From Alitta virens (Eukaryota > Annelida > Polychaeta > Phyllodocida > Nereididae): a DNA stretch of 64,000 bases. A program made the position numbers and the translations under genes. Location of the stretch: assembly GCA_932294295.1 (NCBI GenBank), contig OW028573.1, positions 4,506,001 through 4,570,000 on the forward strand, written 5' to 3'. Position 1 is the stretch's first letter; every line of letters starts with the position of its first letter. The notes below the pieces were generated by a model. The model saw only the letters and a list, made by a program, of their open reading frames with translations, was not told the DNA's origin and searched no databases. This document shows, piece by piece, positions 47,669 through 60,602 of the stretch.

Positions 47669-49600
47669 CCATATAAATCACACGAGCAGCCCCTGTGTAC
47701 ATAAGGAATTGTTGCAAGCAGATACTGGTATGCTGTGCCAAATTACTAACTGGAGTGCATGGTAAACTAGTTGCTTATTAACATGCAATTACTGTGAGCA
47801 TGGCCATAATAAAAGGCTTGCACAGAATTGTGCTCATGATGGCCTAATGAAGAATGATAGCAATTGGCTATGCTGATATAGGCAGAAAGCAAATGTGTGT
47901 CTTGCATGTTAAACGAAATCCAGAGGGGATAGGAAAGCCCTCGGTCCCCTGACTTGGCCTGGGTGAAGGAGAGTAGGTAATGACATCCACATAGATTGAC
48001 CCTTAGCTGTGCAAGCCTGAAGGTTTTCAAGTTTGACTAACACCCATGCAGCATATCCCACATCAAACACTGCAAGTCTCTTTGAACAGACTGTTTTAGA
48101 CTTATATATACAAAAGTTGACTGTGTCTAGATAAACTGATCCCTCACAGGCATTTTTGACTGACAGGTTAGTAAGCTTTGTATTGCAAATAAGTCAACCT
48201 TGGTTGTCATGACTGTCAAAAACGTGTCACTTTACATGACAGTCACCAAAGCTGACTTGACACACCTCTACGTTTAGATTTTGATACTTATATTTGGTCT
48301 GCCTATATCTAGCAGATTCTAGCTACATTAACTCTTTTCAGTTTTTGCTTTCCCAATGCTAAGTAGAGCACCAAACAATTTTTTACTTTTTTTGTCTAAA
48401 ATATCTAAAGTATTTTGCATTATAAATATGTACTTGTTAGTGAGAAATAGCTGCCGGGATAAAGTCTTTCTAGTAACTGACAAATAGTTTGAAATTAATA
48501 AGGTCTCATCCAAAGAGATGTTATGTCCTCTTTTACCATCTACCAAAGCAGTGGTCTATACGTTCATGGTTGTGCATGGTCTAGGATTATAGACAGTTAT
48601 TTGACACCATGCTGTACAGGCACATTTCTAGCAGTTCAACATGATTCTAGCAACATTGGTGATTCAGGCTGTTCCAGGAGCTAGTGTTCACGTGAACATT
48701 GACAGGTGCAAACTGCAAAAACTTGTGAAAGACAAGCAACTGTTGTTGCTATGTCATCTGATCAGCTACAAAATGCCTTTTGACGTCTGTTGTAATATGT
48801 TCTTCTTTCTGTAGGTGACTCATAGTACAATATATGGAAACCCTACAGAATTACACATATTGTATATTCACTAATGTGCCATTTTTGTTTGGTGAATCCT
48901 GACATACTGTAAAGAGACTGATATTCTGTGTCATCCTTGATGAATCTTTAAAAGGTAAATATTTGCACCACTGCTGTTATGTTGTACATACGACATGTGC
49001 ATGAAACTTGAAACATGTTTTGTCTGGTAAAGAGAAGAATAAAAGTGAATCCGCGTTGTTTGTTTTATATTTGATTTAATGAATATATCTTAAATCATTG
49101 GCTGTATCATTTACCACATCTTGAAGATATCAAATCATTATAAAGATCGTGGTAATACTTTAATCATCTTCTGAAAAGACTCTAGGTGCAAATTCTAACC
49201 TAGGCAGACCGCAATTTCGTCATCTGTACCGAGGCTGGTGAAACTCCCTGGATTATTAGGCCATTTCTGATGAATTTATCAATCCTCACAATTACACTCA
49301 TCATGGCGTCTGCCTTTCGCAGCTATAAGCTGACTTACACAGCATGAGTTACTCTCTAGTCCCTTAACTATGTATGGACTGATTCTAGACAGTTGTAATG
49401 TGTTAAATCCGACTGAAACTGGAGCTAAACCCATCTGACTATTATTGGTTTACCCTTATGGGGGTGTTGCCCTCTGTTAAACACTGAACCTGTAACACCC
49501 TGTACCACCTTTCTCTGTATATCAGTACATTACAATATACAACCTGGGTGTAGTTGACAGGATATAACCTTATGAAATACATACCTTGTGCACTTTGAAC
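47669..49600 (+). other. 3' UTR of the SLC22-type gene and flank
   Basis: Candidate poly(A) signals AATAAA lie at 47808 and 49038. A fragment near 48152-48225 (TTTTTGACTGACAG... and its near inverse CTGTCAAAAA) resembles one at 6325-6385 and may be a small old repeat. No gene is recognised. Confidence 0.4.
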
Positions 49601-50618
49601 CGTATATTGGAAAAGAGGCTGTGGAAGTGTTTCCGGTTCTTGTGTAGCATCACTTCCGCTTCCGTGAAACTCGATGACTGCCTCCGCTAGGTGACGCCTG
49701 CATCCTTTAAACTCTGTGAAACAAGTTAATGGGATTGGAGATGGTGGATTAGATAGAATTTTGCGATGTTTCAGTATTATAAGGCTGTTATTGATGTATG
49801 ATAAGGTTTAAGAAAATCTCAAGAAAATGACCTTTGTATAACATATGATAATTATATATATGTTAATTAGGATCTGGTAATCAATGTCAATCTCTGTCTG
49901 TAAACACCTTGCAGCCTGTTAATGAAGTGATTATGAAGTGATTATGAAGCAGTGATGTTGTAGATGTAGGACTGGCATGCCACAGATTTTTGTTGCCTAT
50001 CTTGACTTTGTGAGAGGGGGGAGCATTCTGACTCCCATATCCCCCTGGCTAAACAGGCCTGCAATCCCCTCCCCCTGCCAATAGCCAGACCTCCCCTGAA
50101 ATGGACCAAAAAATGACTGAAAATGCACCAGCAAGTGTCTGAGAGATTCTTCCAAAATGTTCTGGGGGAGTACCACCAGAACCATGATCCCTCCCCCCCC
50201 CCCCCCCCATTGTTCATTGCAATTATAATGACTCAGATCATATCATCCCTATAATGATTATCTTATATTATAGCTAAAATAACTACTTAAGGCATAGTGA
50301 CATTCATTATTTTACACATTTCATATTACCTCCAATTTTCCGGGAATCCGCCCCCTCCCACCGAAACAAAAAAAAATCCAGGTTACGGGACTGAAACAGA
50401 CTTATTAAATAATGTTGGAACATGACCTAGGCATGGGATATAGATTGAAATGCATTTTTCCACTGGGCATGCAATAGATATTCAATCTATTTATTTGTAT
50501 ATAACCTCTGATTGTCTAGTAATTCTGATTGGTTGTCAGCTGCTGATCAGAGAATATAGGCTTAAATACTAATGGTTTCCACGTGTAGGTGTGATGCTTC
50601 TTGCCCTCATTTTTTAAT
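49601..50618. other. Intergenic DNA with no gene seen
   Basis: It holds a homopolymer C run at about 50191-50208 and is otherwise featureless. Confidence 0.4.
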
Positions 50619-51032
50619 TGCACACTGCCCCTTAAGTTTATGTTACATTTTATTTACAAAGCAAAGCAGTATTCCAATTCTGTTCTCATGCAAAAATATG
50701 GTCAGAAATATAGTGATACTAAATATAATATAAGCTTAGTGTAATCTTAAAGTGTCATTATAATTGCAATGAACAATGAAACGGATTGCAATCTGCAGGA
50801 TTATGTATTAATTTGTATGGCTGATATACATATGGCCTATCTAAGTGACGTCACCAGCCTTGGTGTCGTGTGCAATAATGGCGGCCTCCAGCGTTGTGGC
50901 GGTTGCTTCAAATTGCACTTTTAATTGGCTTAAAATCATATCAAACCCGAGTATAAGACATTTCCTTTCACTGCAATATATTTTTCGACATCTAATTGAA
51001 CTTGAAATTAACATACTTCCTTTAGTTCCATT
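50619..51032. mobile_element. TTAA element, copy C (5'-truncated)
   Basis: From 50619 it matches the right part of copy A (from about 37893), including ATTTACAAAGCAAAGCAGTA and ATATGGTCAGAAATATAGTG, with an internal deletion of about 130 bp. It ends TTAGTTCCATT next to TTAA (51033-51036). TGACGTCA (50846-50853) and AATGGCGGC (50877-50885) are kept. The left end is missing. Confidence 0.8.
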
Positions 51033-51839
51033 TTAACATTGGCACTGAAAGTTTTCTGTCAGAGGTATCCATAATAAAATCATCACAGCCATGTTCGGAC
51101 AAAGTGTAAGGAGCTTGCATTTTCCCACTTGCCCAGCACAGTGGATTGACTTCCACTTCCAGTATAGCTCGGTCCTGGGTTCAATATCATCCAAGTTGAC
51201 TGCTTCATCCTTGATTGCTATGGCACCTGCCTGTCATGAGTATTCTAAATGGTGGACAAATACAGTTACCTCACCCATATCCAGCAAGGTCATAAAACAG
51301 AGAAATATAATGGCAGTGACTATTTCAATCTCCAACTAATCTGGAAATTATTGCATGATATTCGGGAGGATGAGCCAGTTAATTCGACAGAAAAGACAAA
51401 AAATGGGCCTGAACCCAAAATGGCACTCTCTGCCTTAAAGGTGTCAATGCTCGGCCTTCTTATTAAACATGAATCTTTTTGCCCTATTTGTGGGGGCAAA
51501 GGTCAAGACAGGTGTCTGTAACACATCTGTAAGATGGGTGACATAAAATAATGCCTGTATTGCAAAGGCCGAGGTGAAAATGATCCGAAGGTGTGATAAG
51601 TGTGCATGTGTTATATTTTGATCAATATTATCTATTAGTCTTTTGGAACTAAGAAAATATATTCATAACGATAATTTAGGACTATTATTAGTTTAGTGTG
51701 TATGATTGCAGCTGCAGGTGAATATCAACTGAGATAATAACAAAAGAGGTAGCAGTAGCTACTGGTGCAAGTTTCTTGGTCGCACCCTGTGTATCAATTT
51801 GCCTCCCTTGCTGGTATAATTTAATCTATTTATATCAAT
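51033..51839. other. Intergenic DNA with no gene seen
   Basis: A 90-codon frame (51249-51521) has no recognised motif beyond one CPIC pair. Confidence 0.3.
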
Positions 51840-52130
51840 TATCAGGCTGTTGAAGAAGTTGCAAGCTTCAAATTTCTTGGCTCTCATATTTCAAATGATC
51901 TGAACTTGCATGGAAATTGCACTGTCATATGAAAAAAGCTCACCAACAACTATATTTTCTACGAACTCTAAACTCGCTCAGCAGTGTATTCTAATCAGTT
52001 TGTATCAGTTTGTATATTACGTTCTCAGCCGCCTGCCAGCTGGGCTAATCAAATTGTCCCAGGTATATAAGGATCTCCCCCATGTCAGCGGTCATTCACT
52101 TTTTAAAAAATTCTGAAAATTTTACATATA
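51840..52130 (+). mobile_element. LINE fragment (RTE/Rex3-like C-terminal RT)
   Basis: The translation reads VEEVASFKFLGSHISNDL, then after a one-base shift KKAHQQLYFLRTLNSLSS, the conserved block after the RT palm of this LINE type. It has decayed. Confidence 0.6.
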
Positions 52131-52166
52131 ACCTTGTTTGATCTTGCTATATGTATTACCCATTAT

Positions 52167-52241
52167 TATTAATGTGTCCCCACTGAGGGTGTCCACAAAC
52201 ATTACTTGTATTAATGTGTCCCCACTAAGGGTGTCCACAAA
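52167..52241. repeat. Direct duplication, 33-bp unit, 42-bp period
   Basis: TATTAATGTGTCCCCACT.A at 52167 is repeated at 52209, followed by GGGTGTCCACAAA in both, with one difference. Confidence 0.85.
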
Positions 52242-52639
52242 AAAAAGCATGTAACTTACTCCTTTATGCCAATCAATAAATGTGGCAAAATGCATCCATT
52301 CACCAAATCATGTGTTCTTTTTGTAATTATGTGTTAATGAAAGAAGTGGAAAAAGAACTGTAGCCATAATAAAAGATGAATGCCATCCTGCAAATTCTAT
52401 TTTTACCTTTTTAAGATCTGAAAAAAGTTGAAGGACTTTTTATGGTAACAACCGTTTTATTAATAGTTTTTACCCCTCTGTTTTTAATAATTCATAATTT
52501 TACATTTTTTCATCAACTATTTATCTATTTACTTACTTTTTTAAATATATTATTATTATTATTATTTATTTTACTTTGTTTTAATGAGCTCAGCAGCAAA
52601 ATGCATTCTATTGTATTATCATAAAATGGCTAATAAATG

Positions 52640-52664
52640 TTTTATCTATCTATCTATCTATCTT
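52640..52664. repeat. (TCTA)n microsatellite at a LINE/SINE-like 3' end
   Basis: GGCTAATAAATGTTT runs into a (ATCT)n repeat, as at 3' ends of many non-LTR elements. No upstream coding remnant is identified. Confidence 0.5.
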
Positions 52665-52669
52665 TACAA

Positions 52670-54908
52670 CATTGATAAACAATAAATGTTGGACAATCTA
52701 TTTTATTTTTTATTTTATTTATTAATATATTTATACTGGGTTACATAATCTCTTAGGAGTTTTTCATATGGCCAAGTATAAAAACATGTAAAACAAGTAG
52801 AAATAAAATGCATGTTAAACATTGGCAGTGTTGGGCCTTAAGAAAGACCTATGGCCACCAACAGTGGATGTTCAATCCAAAATTACAGCTGAAGTTATTT
52901 TCTTCTATACAACCAAAATTTCCTCTCACCAAACCAGTAATAATCAATCAGTCCAATTTGCAACATTTGACATAATCCACACGACTTGCAAGAAACGTGA
53001 AGCACATTTATGCAAGACAACACGCTTAAATTGCTGTAAATGTGGTAAACTTTCTAATTTCTTGTATAAGATGAGCATCACATTTCTGTGATGCATCTGC
53101 AATGCACTAAGACTAACTGAGACATAAAAACCACTCAGCTTCATCCTGTCACCATGGAAACAGTTTGCATTTGGGCACAATGCCATGGGAACTGAATTTG
53201 TCTGCATTAGACTTTCTTTCCTGTTTCCCATAAATTTAATATTAAATTTCAAAGTTTGTCAGTTGGATTAGGTGCATTAAATTTGATATGCTGCAATGAC
53301 AGTAAATTTGATCTGCTGTTAGCAAAAAGTAAAATGGCCTTCAGTCTGGTTGGCTGAGCAAATGAAATGACAGCAAAATTCGTCCTGTTTTTTGAGTTTC
53401 ATAAAGAAGTAAATGCTGTTGAGGAAGCCATTAGCAAATATACGTATTGTAGCCGCTATGCAAGACATTGCAAGAACCTCTAGGTAAAATTTAATGACTG
53501 GATTGCCACAACATGAGAGTGTTACTTATGTTAATTTGCTGAAGCATTGTGCAGATTCCTGGGAAATGATGCGGAGTTGTTCTGCTTCTTATTGCTGAAC
53601 TTTCTCGAGGTGATAATAGAACGTGATGAAAATGTATCTTTTTTTTTCAACAGACATAATTTGGCTAATAACTGGAATATAACCGCCTCTGCGCATAGCC
53701 TTTTTGACCAACAAAGAAATCACCTTTATCTAATGAATTAGGTAAGGTTAGTCATTTTCACCAATGAAATACATCTCATGATTTTGACTAAGTCTGAACA
53801 ACATGATAGAAAATTTTAGCCGACTATCAATCTGCTTGGTTAATGGGGATTAATCTGAAGCCTAATCTAGCCTTGCAAGCATGGCCCTAATTGGCATCCA
53901 AGTTCGCAGAATGAGGGCCATGCAGCAGTCTTTACATCTTGTGGAGGGATTATTTTTGCACACGGTTTTACAGCCTTCCTACCTATCTGAATCTCTTCTA
54001 AACTGACACATAATGATAACCTTGACACGCTGTCAATTGCACACAATCATCATTTTCATGCAATAAATTGGCAATTTCAACTTCTGCTTCTTAAAAGTGT
54101 CAATGTTATCACTGAATGACCTATAGTCATTGCTGATAAAGATCTAATTACTACCTTTCAATGTCGTGAAAGGTAATAGTAGCCATACTTATTCACCTAG
54201 TTGGAAATATTGCGAAAAATAACGGCTCTGCTTGCTGCAGGCAAAACGAACGTATGCAATTCAGTCAGCCATGATAATCGAAAACCAGCATAAGATTGCT
54301 TTTGCTACATGGAAAAATGTAAAATATACATGTATATCTGGAATAAATTACACGAAATCAATGATAATCAGCATATATATCTGAATAATGGGTAGAGAAG
54401 AGTAGTGACTTTGCATAAGAATGTGATTAATATGCAAGTATGAGTTGTTACGAAACCAGGAACCTCCAATTTGAATAATTTTGTATCATAATTAGGGTTC
54501 CTGGTATTAAATGATTCGGTTGTTGGTTAACTCCAGATATTTATTACAAATTTGATGTAGATGTAGTAGAATTTACTTTTGCAAAGAGCCAAAGAATTCT
54601 TGACATATACAAAAATGCAGATACAAGAAGAGACAAGAAGGGATTTTGCATTAAAAAAAACTGACAGAAGAGAAAGCTGTCGAGATAAAAGCAAAAAAGG
54701 AGGAAATGTGAGATTTTGCTGAGCGCGTGACAAGAGCCAAAAGCCTGTGGAGTCATGCCAGTTCAGCCTGTGTATTTCAACAGATTCTACTATACACAAA
54801 CAAAATGGATACATATTGTACGTTGTCTATTAGGTCATATGATCTTGGTATATGGGATGAAATACTAGAATCGGGACAGGAAAGATGAAAGCAGGGCGTA
54901 GGTCGACA
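52670..54908. other. Intergenic DNA with no gene seen
   Basis: One exon-like stretch at 53655-53740 has a good polypyrimidine acceptor and a GTAAGG donor, but its only open frame ends in a stop just before the donor. Nothing else is recognised. Confidence 0.3.
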
Positions 54909-54967
54909 TGTGTGTGTGTGTGTGTGTGTGTGTTCGTGTGCTTGTGTGTGCGTGCGTGCGTGCGTGC

Positions 54968-55040
<73 letters not shown>
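54909..55040. repeat. (TG)n microsatellite, about 130 bp
   Basis: An almost pure TG repeat with a short CGTG block near 54950-54972. The minus-strand His-Thr-rich frame across it is an artefact of the repeat. Confidence 0.98.
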
Positions 55041-55043
<3 letters not shown>

Positions 55044-55092
55044 AGGGCTTTACGTCCTGTATTTCTGCACCTGATGGGCTAATAAGGACAGG

Positions 55093-55350
55093 CAGGGACC
55101 CATGGACATGGATAGCTGGATGGTATATTGGTTGAAGCATCTGCCAAGTCCACCTTAACCAGATTGCTGAAATCCCATGTTTGGTCCCCAGTTCGGTCTC
55201 TCTTCTTGAGCTACACCCCAGCTGGATGTCCATCGCATATTGGAGGTGCCATGTACACTCACCGTCTATACTCTTTTGTTTAGGCAAGTAAAAGACCCCA
55301 CACATGGGGTAAATGTGTAACATGATGTGGACTCCTGACCTGTATAATCT
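55093..55350 (+). mobile_element. Degraded SINE
   Basis: A weak A-box-like GGTATATTGGTTGAAGCA (about 55122) and the block CATGGGGTAAATG (55305) followed by TGTGGACTCCTG match the SINE sequence seen inverted at 23225-23265. Confidence 0.5.
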
Positions 55351-55367
55351 GACTAATTTATAATTAA

Positions 55368-55868
55368 GCCCCGTTCCCACCTGCAAGAACTGTTACGAAT
55401 TTTGTGCCAAACTATCGCGAATTTTGAGTGGTCTAAGCTCCTGGCAGTTCGCCAATGTCACCTGAAAATATCTCTAATTTTTAATTAGCATGATTTTCAA
55501 AATGCACGATATTTTTCTTGGGGTACGGCGAACTTTTAGGAACATCTACGATCTCAATAAAAGGAACCCCTACGACTTACCTGCGAACTCCTACGATCTT
55601 GTATGTACTGCTACGTCGTACCTACAACGTCCTAAGAAGTCCGACGAAGTAGTAAAAGTTCGTAGAAGTCTTTGATGGTTTTTGAACATGTCCAAATTGT
55701 CGTACTGTGAAGAACTGTGAAGAACTGTGAAGAACTGTGAAGAACTGCGAAGAACTGCAAAGAACTGCGAAGAACTGTAACGAACTGTGACGAACTTTAG
55801 TGATTAGCTACGAACTTCTAAATCTCTGACGAACTTATTGCCGAACTTTGGCAAGGTGGGAATGGGAT
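55368..55868. mobile_element. TTAA-flanked MITE of 501 bp with internal repeats
   Basis: The ends GCCCCGTTCCCACCT and, inverted, ATCCCATTCCCACCT form imperfect TIRs flanked by TTAA (55364-55367, 55869-55872). The interior is filled with TACGAACT, GCGAACT and GAAGAACTG variants on both strands. There is no sequence similarity to the AGGGGAACTAA family. Confidence 0.7.
55703..55795. repeat. 10-bp tandem repeat inside the MITE
   Basis: About nine copies of GTGAAGAACT or GCGAAGAACT run head to tail; the last drift to GTAACGAACT and GTGACGAACT, linking the array to the CGAACT words elsewhere in the element. Confidence 0.9.
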
Positions 55869-55872
55869 TTAA

Positions 55873-56833
55873 GCTGAGAGAACCACTTGCAATACCAAAA
55901 TGGTGGTAAAAAGTTGAGAGATTGAAATGGTATTGGACACGGGAGAAACGTTTCAGCTTTTAAATGATTGCTATGGCAACCTCGCTGACAATACCAAAGA
56001 AAACAAACTTGTACATAGCCTATTTCTTCTGGTGAATATCAATGTTTTGTGGCAAATTTTTTGACATAGTTTCAGATGAATACATGACCAATGACCATCC
56101 TATCACACTTTCATGGGACCTGACAGAGTATATGTATACATTCACCACAGAAAAACTGTAGTTGGCAACAGAATCGGGGATATGTTAGAAAGGCCAAACT
56201 AAAAAGAAAGTCGTATATTTTGCTTCAATTAAAAAATATCATTTGTTATTGGTTATCAATGTCGGTGGAGAGTATAATCCTGTTCATTACAGACCATCCC
56301 ATAATAACTAATGTTAAAATTGACATTTATCCTAAATCACTGAACTCATATTTGATGGTGAGTTCATGGGCTAAATTGTTGAAAATAAGCCCATTAATGG
56401 CATCAATTTCAACTTAGTTATTTAAGGATAAGATCATTGGAACGACGCAGTTTATTACAGATGTGATATTCAATGAACATAATTCACCGATAAAACTATT
56501 GGGAAGTTGTGGCCTTCCAGCTTCTCTTATTAATCACCTTTAACATTATTGAACATGCTCATATATCAGATGACAGCATGTTGAATTTTACAAATTTATT
56601 ATTTGTTGAGAGAAGATCGCAGCTGGTTGAGAAAGCTGAAATTATTCAATGACATGTGCGATAAGCAAAGATTCACTTCTTGGAATATGCACTCATTGGC
56701 TCATAAATTTAAGTGAAACCTCAAACAAGTTAAAATTTGACAAAATACACATTTCATCCACGAACCAGCAAATTCCATTAAGCATTAAACCTTTAAAAAA
56801 AGTTTTTCTGCCTATTAGCAGAGTTTATATGTA
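55873..56833. other. Intergenic DNA with no gene seen
   Basis: Short open frames only; no motif is recognised. Confidence 0.35.
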
Positions 56834-56925
56834 CTGTGGAACCTCGTCATTAGGACCACCTTTGGGAAATTCCACTCGTTTAATGGTGAGTTAATGATAA
56901 GGTGGTCCTAATAGTGAGGTACAAT
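56834..56925. mobile_element. Short palindromic MITE (GGACCACC type)
   Basis: ACCTCGTCATTAGGACCACC at the left pairs with ACCTCACTATTAGGACCACC read inverted from the right, with a loop of about 40 bp. The outer TGTGGAACC matches the end of the element at 36519-38455. Confidence 0.75.
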
Positions 56926-57039
56926 ATAATGGCAAGAATCAAAGTGATTAATAAAGTTCAAGGTAAAGTTAAAGGTGGGCTTTATAGGCTACTATCAGCC
57001 TGGTAGGTGCATATAGCTCTCAGTCGACTCCACAGTCCA

Positions 57040-57305
57040 CACGATACCATCTGTTGGCAGGCCCTGTCTATCTGGAACTTTCATAACTCCCTGGGAGCAT
57101 ACAGCTGTCGCATCAAGCTGCACCATCACTTAGCAATCCAATGCCATCTAAGCCTATAGCCAACCTCCCTATTTACACCTGGGTGAAGTGAAGCAGTGGT
57201 TGAAGAACGATCTGCTCAGTTCCTCCATGCCTTGCCTGGGTTTCAACCCACGACCATGCGCGTACAAGTCCTATGTTCTATCCACTAGGCCACGACACTC
57301 AGAGT
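57040..57305 (-). mobile_element. tRNA-derived SINE, minus strand
   Basis: Read on the minus strand, the head has GTGGCCTAGTGGATAGAACA (A box) and GGGTTGAAACCC (B box, 57249-57238). The body includes CTTCACCCAGGTGTAAATAG. The tRNA fold is not kept. Confidence 0.7.
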
Positions 57306-58139
57306 GCATGGTCTTCAAATAGCATGCATACTCCCATGCAGCTTTGACTTGTCAGGGTGATAGCATGCCATACTAGCCCAATGTTTCCCAGTGTTGGACA
57401 AACGTTGGCCCAGTGTAGGCCAAATGTTCTGGTCTTAGTCTTTATACTGTTAGCCAAGTTTTAAGTTGCATGTAAATCTGATTTAGCATACTATCTGTAC
57501 ATATGTTTTAATGGATTTGGTCAAAAGCTCCTGCACCATTTGACCACACATATTCGACAGAGACTGTTTGTTCTTAAAACTTCTATGTGCATTTATGCAG
57601 TCGATTTTTTTCCTTTCGTTTCATTCTGCTGTTTCGTGGACAAGTTTCTTTCTCTCTCTAGGTAATAAACTTATTGCTTTTTATTAAAGCTGACGGGCGT
57701 GCAGTTTTGTCAGGAATAGCAAGAGCATGCGATGTGGTGAACAAAAATAACACCAGAGATCATGAATAACTTAAAACAGGGTGACCAAACTGGATGTCCA
57801 CATCAGCGTTCTTCTCCCATGAGATGCACCGAAAATCGCATCTAGAAAATGTAAATGGAAATATACCGTTCTATATTTTGCTTCGTAAATACCAAATCTG
57901 CTGCTAACAAATGACAAAAGCACACTCTCCCCTTACTCTAAGCACAATATATTGACATTAGGAAATGCCTTGCGTTCTTTCAAAGGGCTATTCACCAAAA
58001 AGGTTGAAACAAAATGAGAATGAAGCGAGCACTTTGATGTTACCCTGGATTTGATGTCATATATGAGAGGCTGAGCAAGGATATTGTATAATGCAATGTA
58101 GTATATATTTGACATTACTACACCCTTGTCCATAAGTAC
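57306..58139. other. Intergenic DNA with no gene seen
   Basis: Nothing recognised on either strand. Confidence 0.35.
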
Positions 58140-58420
58140 CAATATGGTTATAAAAATAATAAATTTTTCAGTTTAATGTAACTTTTTACTGCCAATTACA
58201 TTGAAGTGCATAATGTAATTTTATCTAATCTTATTTTTACATGTTTTATGAATTTTATATGTTTTTTCTAATTTAAGTTAATTTATGTACTTATACTTAA
58301 TATTTCATCTGTATATATACATTTTTGTTTGATTGTATTAATGGGCCGCATGAAAACAGTTTTTACTAGTGATGCTCATTTTAAATATATTTTAAATATA
58401 TTAAATAAATAAATAAAAAT
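58140..58420 (+). mobile_element. LINE 3' end with (AAAT)n tail
   Basis: ATGGGCCGCATGAAAACAG followed by TTTTACTAGTGATGCTC and an (AAATAAAT) tail looks like the 3' UTR and tail of a CR1-like LINE. No coding part is seen, so the call rests on the tail only. Confidence 0.4.
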
Positions 58421-60180
58421 GCAGCCAAATTCAAATTAAACATTGTCTTATGACGTCATAATTGACTTTATCTGAGTGATTGTAAAATCAATTTATGGAC
58501 GAGGAAGCAAAGTACACTGTTAGTAAACAGTCTTTAAACAAAAGAACATAGATAGATAGGTGACCAGCTATTCAAATCAGTGATGACGTTGCAAGAAGTG
58601 TTAAGCATAAACCTGAGGAGAAAATGTAATAAATATTAGAACATATTTCTGAAGAGATTTGTTAATCTAGTGTTATCCATGTTGGTAATTTGCACTAATG
58701 TACTTATGAAGCACATGGAACTTTGTGATCTGTTGCGCTCATTTGATCATAAGATAAGTTAAATAACTAGTACATTACATCAAAGCAGGTTATAGCTGTT
58801 GTGAATTTAAAGACTACATAGCTGAGACATATCTCTACATATTGTATTGATTTACACTCGCATCCATAGTGGCCAAAATTCTCCCAGCTAATGGATTATA
58901 CAGAAATCAGGTAAATGCATTCTACTCACCTGATTGAATTTTTACCCCCAGGAAAAGCTTTTGCTGAAGATATTGTAGTTACTTCAGCCAAAACTTGTCC
59001 ATTATTTTCCTTCTACGGAGCAGAACTCTGACACCACGGCACCTACATGCTTGAAACGTTGTCATAATATGTCCAAAATAGTGTAGTGGTGCCTTTTGGG
59101 GGTTATGTGACCATAAATGGTATGAAATTATTGTATTGAGAGAAAAATGTGAAAAATTGGTATACATTCCCAAACCTCCATATTATATATGTATTAATAA
59201 ACATATATATATTTATATATATGGCCAGGTTCTTGTTTATGAGAGCTATCAATGAAGTCTTGAACACTTAGCATATTCCCAATAATTATATTGTTAAGTA
59301 TATATATTTTACTTTACAAAATCATTGAAAGTAAATAAATATTTCTTTAACATGAAAAAATACAGCCTGTTAGAACAAGTAACCTCATACTGACGATATT
59401 AGTGTCATATTATGGTCATCCTTGTATTATGTAAGATTGTTTGCTGAAACAAATTATTTCTCCCTGTAAAATATATGAATTAAAAGTAATTAAGACAATT
59501 CTCTTAAATTTACTTCTTCAGACTTTTAGCGCATATCAAAAAGTTGATGTTGAGGGGAAACGTGATGACCAATATGGTTTTCATGTACGCTCTATTTCTC
59601 GGCTTATCTTAAATCTTGTGAGTTCTAAAGGCTGTAGCCGTCCTTAACTGTGGTGTGGTTAAAAGTGACGTGACGCAATGGGCGTTAAAAGCCATTGTAG
59701 AAAATCCTTTGCAGGTTAAAATCTTATTTTTTTTAACACAAATTAGAACCATTTGCCTTTGAATGACCTTGCAAAGTGAAAACACTTACCTATAGTTTAA
59801 AATGCTGCGGTTTCATTGGTGCAACTGCTTAGCAGATGAAACTAGGGAGCATTAATTGAAACTGACCATATTAGGACACTGACCATAATATGGCACCATG
59901 CGTTACATTATTGTACTTTCACGGTCAAAACCTCATTCTGACATTTATTTCTTAATTTTTTCAGCTCAAAAAATTTTTTTTTTTTGCTACATTACCTTAA
60001 CCCTACAACTTTGTGTTCACTATGATATGCATAGAATTATTTGACATTTTATACTCGTCAAATTCTTTGTATATAGGTCATGGTGGGGAAAATATGAAAT
60101 ATTCATATACAATATATTCGCGAACACCTATATCTTAACCACTGTTATACCTATACATGCCTGAAATATAGCTGTTAAAA
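58421..60180. other. Intergenic; one weak exon-like segment
   Basis: 59522-59617 (96 nt) lies between a TACTTCTTCAG acceptor and a GTGAGT donor and is open in phase 0 (YQKVDVEGKRDDQYGFHV) and nearly open in phase 2 (hydrophobic). Neither is recognised. The rest is featureless. Confidence 0.25.
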
Positions 60181-60299
60181 TGTCTAAACAGTACTTTCCT
60201 TCCATGATTTTTTAACAATTTTGCTCTCCAAGATTTCTGTCAGACCCTTCGTCCATCGGACTATAGATCTGAGATCTGAGGTTTGAAGTTCAGACCAAT

Positions 60300-60450
60300 T
60301 GCCACCAGCTGGATGGAGATATCTATTGCTGGAAGTTCTTGATATTCGTGTCGTTTTAAATGTGTCTTTAAATTTGTATAACTCTGAAATCTCATGGGCA
60401 TTGCTAACATTAAAGATGCATTTGCAGGGTAATTCAGCTCCCAAGTTGAA
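60300..60450 (-). pseudogene. Possible degenerate C2H2 zinc-finger remnant
   Basis: Minus-strand translation gives FQSYTNLKTHLKRHEY, the second half of a C2H2 finger with correct F-x5-L-x2-H-x3-H spacing. No C-x2-C is in the same frame; a CKC in another frame just upstream suggests a shifted or spliced first half. Confidence 0.35.
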
Positions 60451-60602
60451 ATTGTTTTCCACAAACACGATCTCTGATGAGCTGTTTTCTTGCTTGGCCC
60501 GTTTCTCATTGCCAGCATTAAGCAATTGATACCCCTGGGAGGGCAGGGTGCATTAGAACGAATTGTTCTACATGACACTCGAAAGCTGCCACTGTTTGTC
60601 AT

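Noticed and set aside
54865..55386. 173-codon minus frame rich in His-Thr
   Set aside because: It is the translation of a TG/CA microsatellite with flanking SINE sequence.
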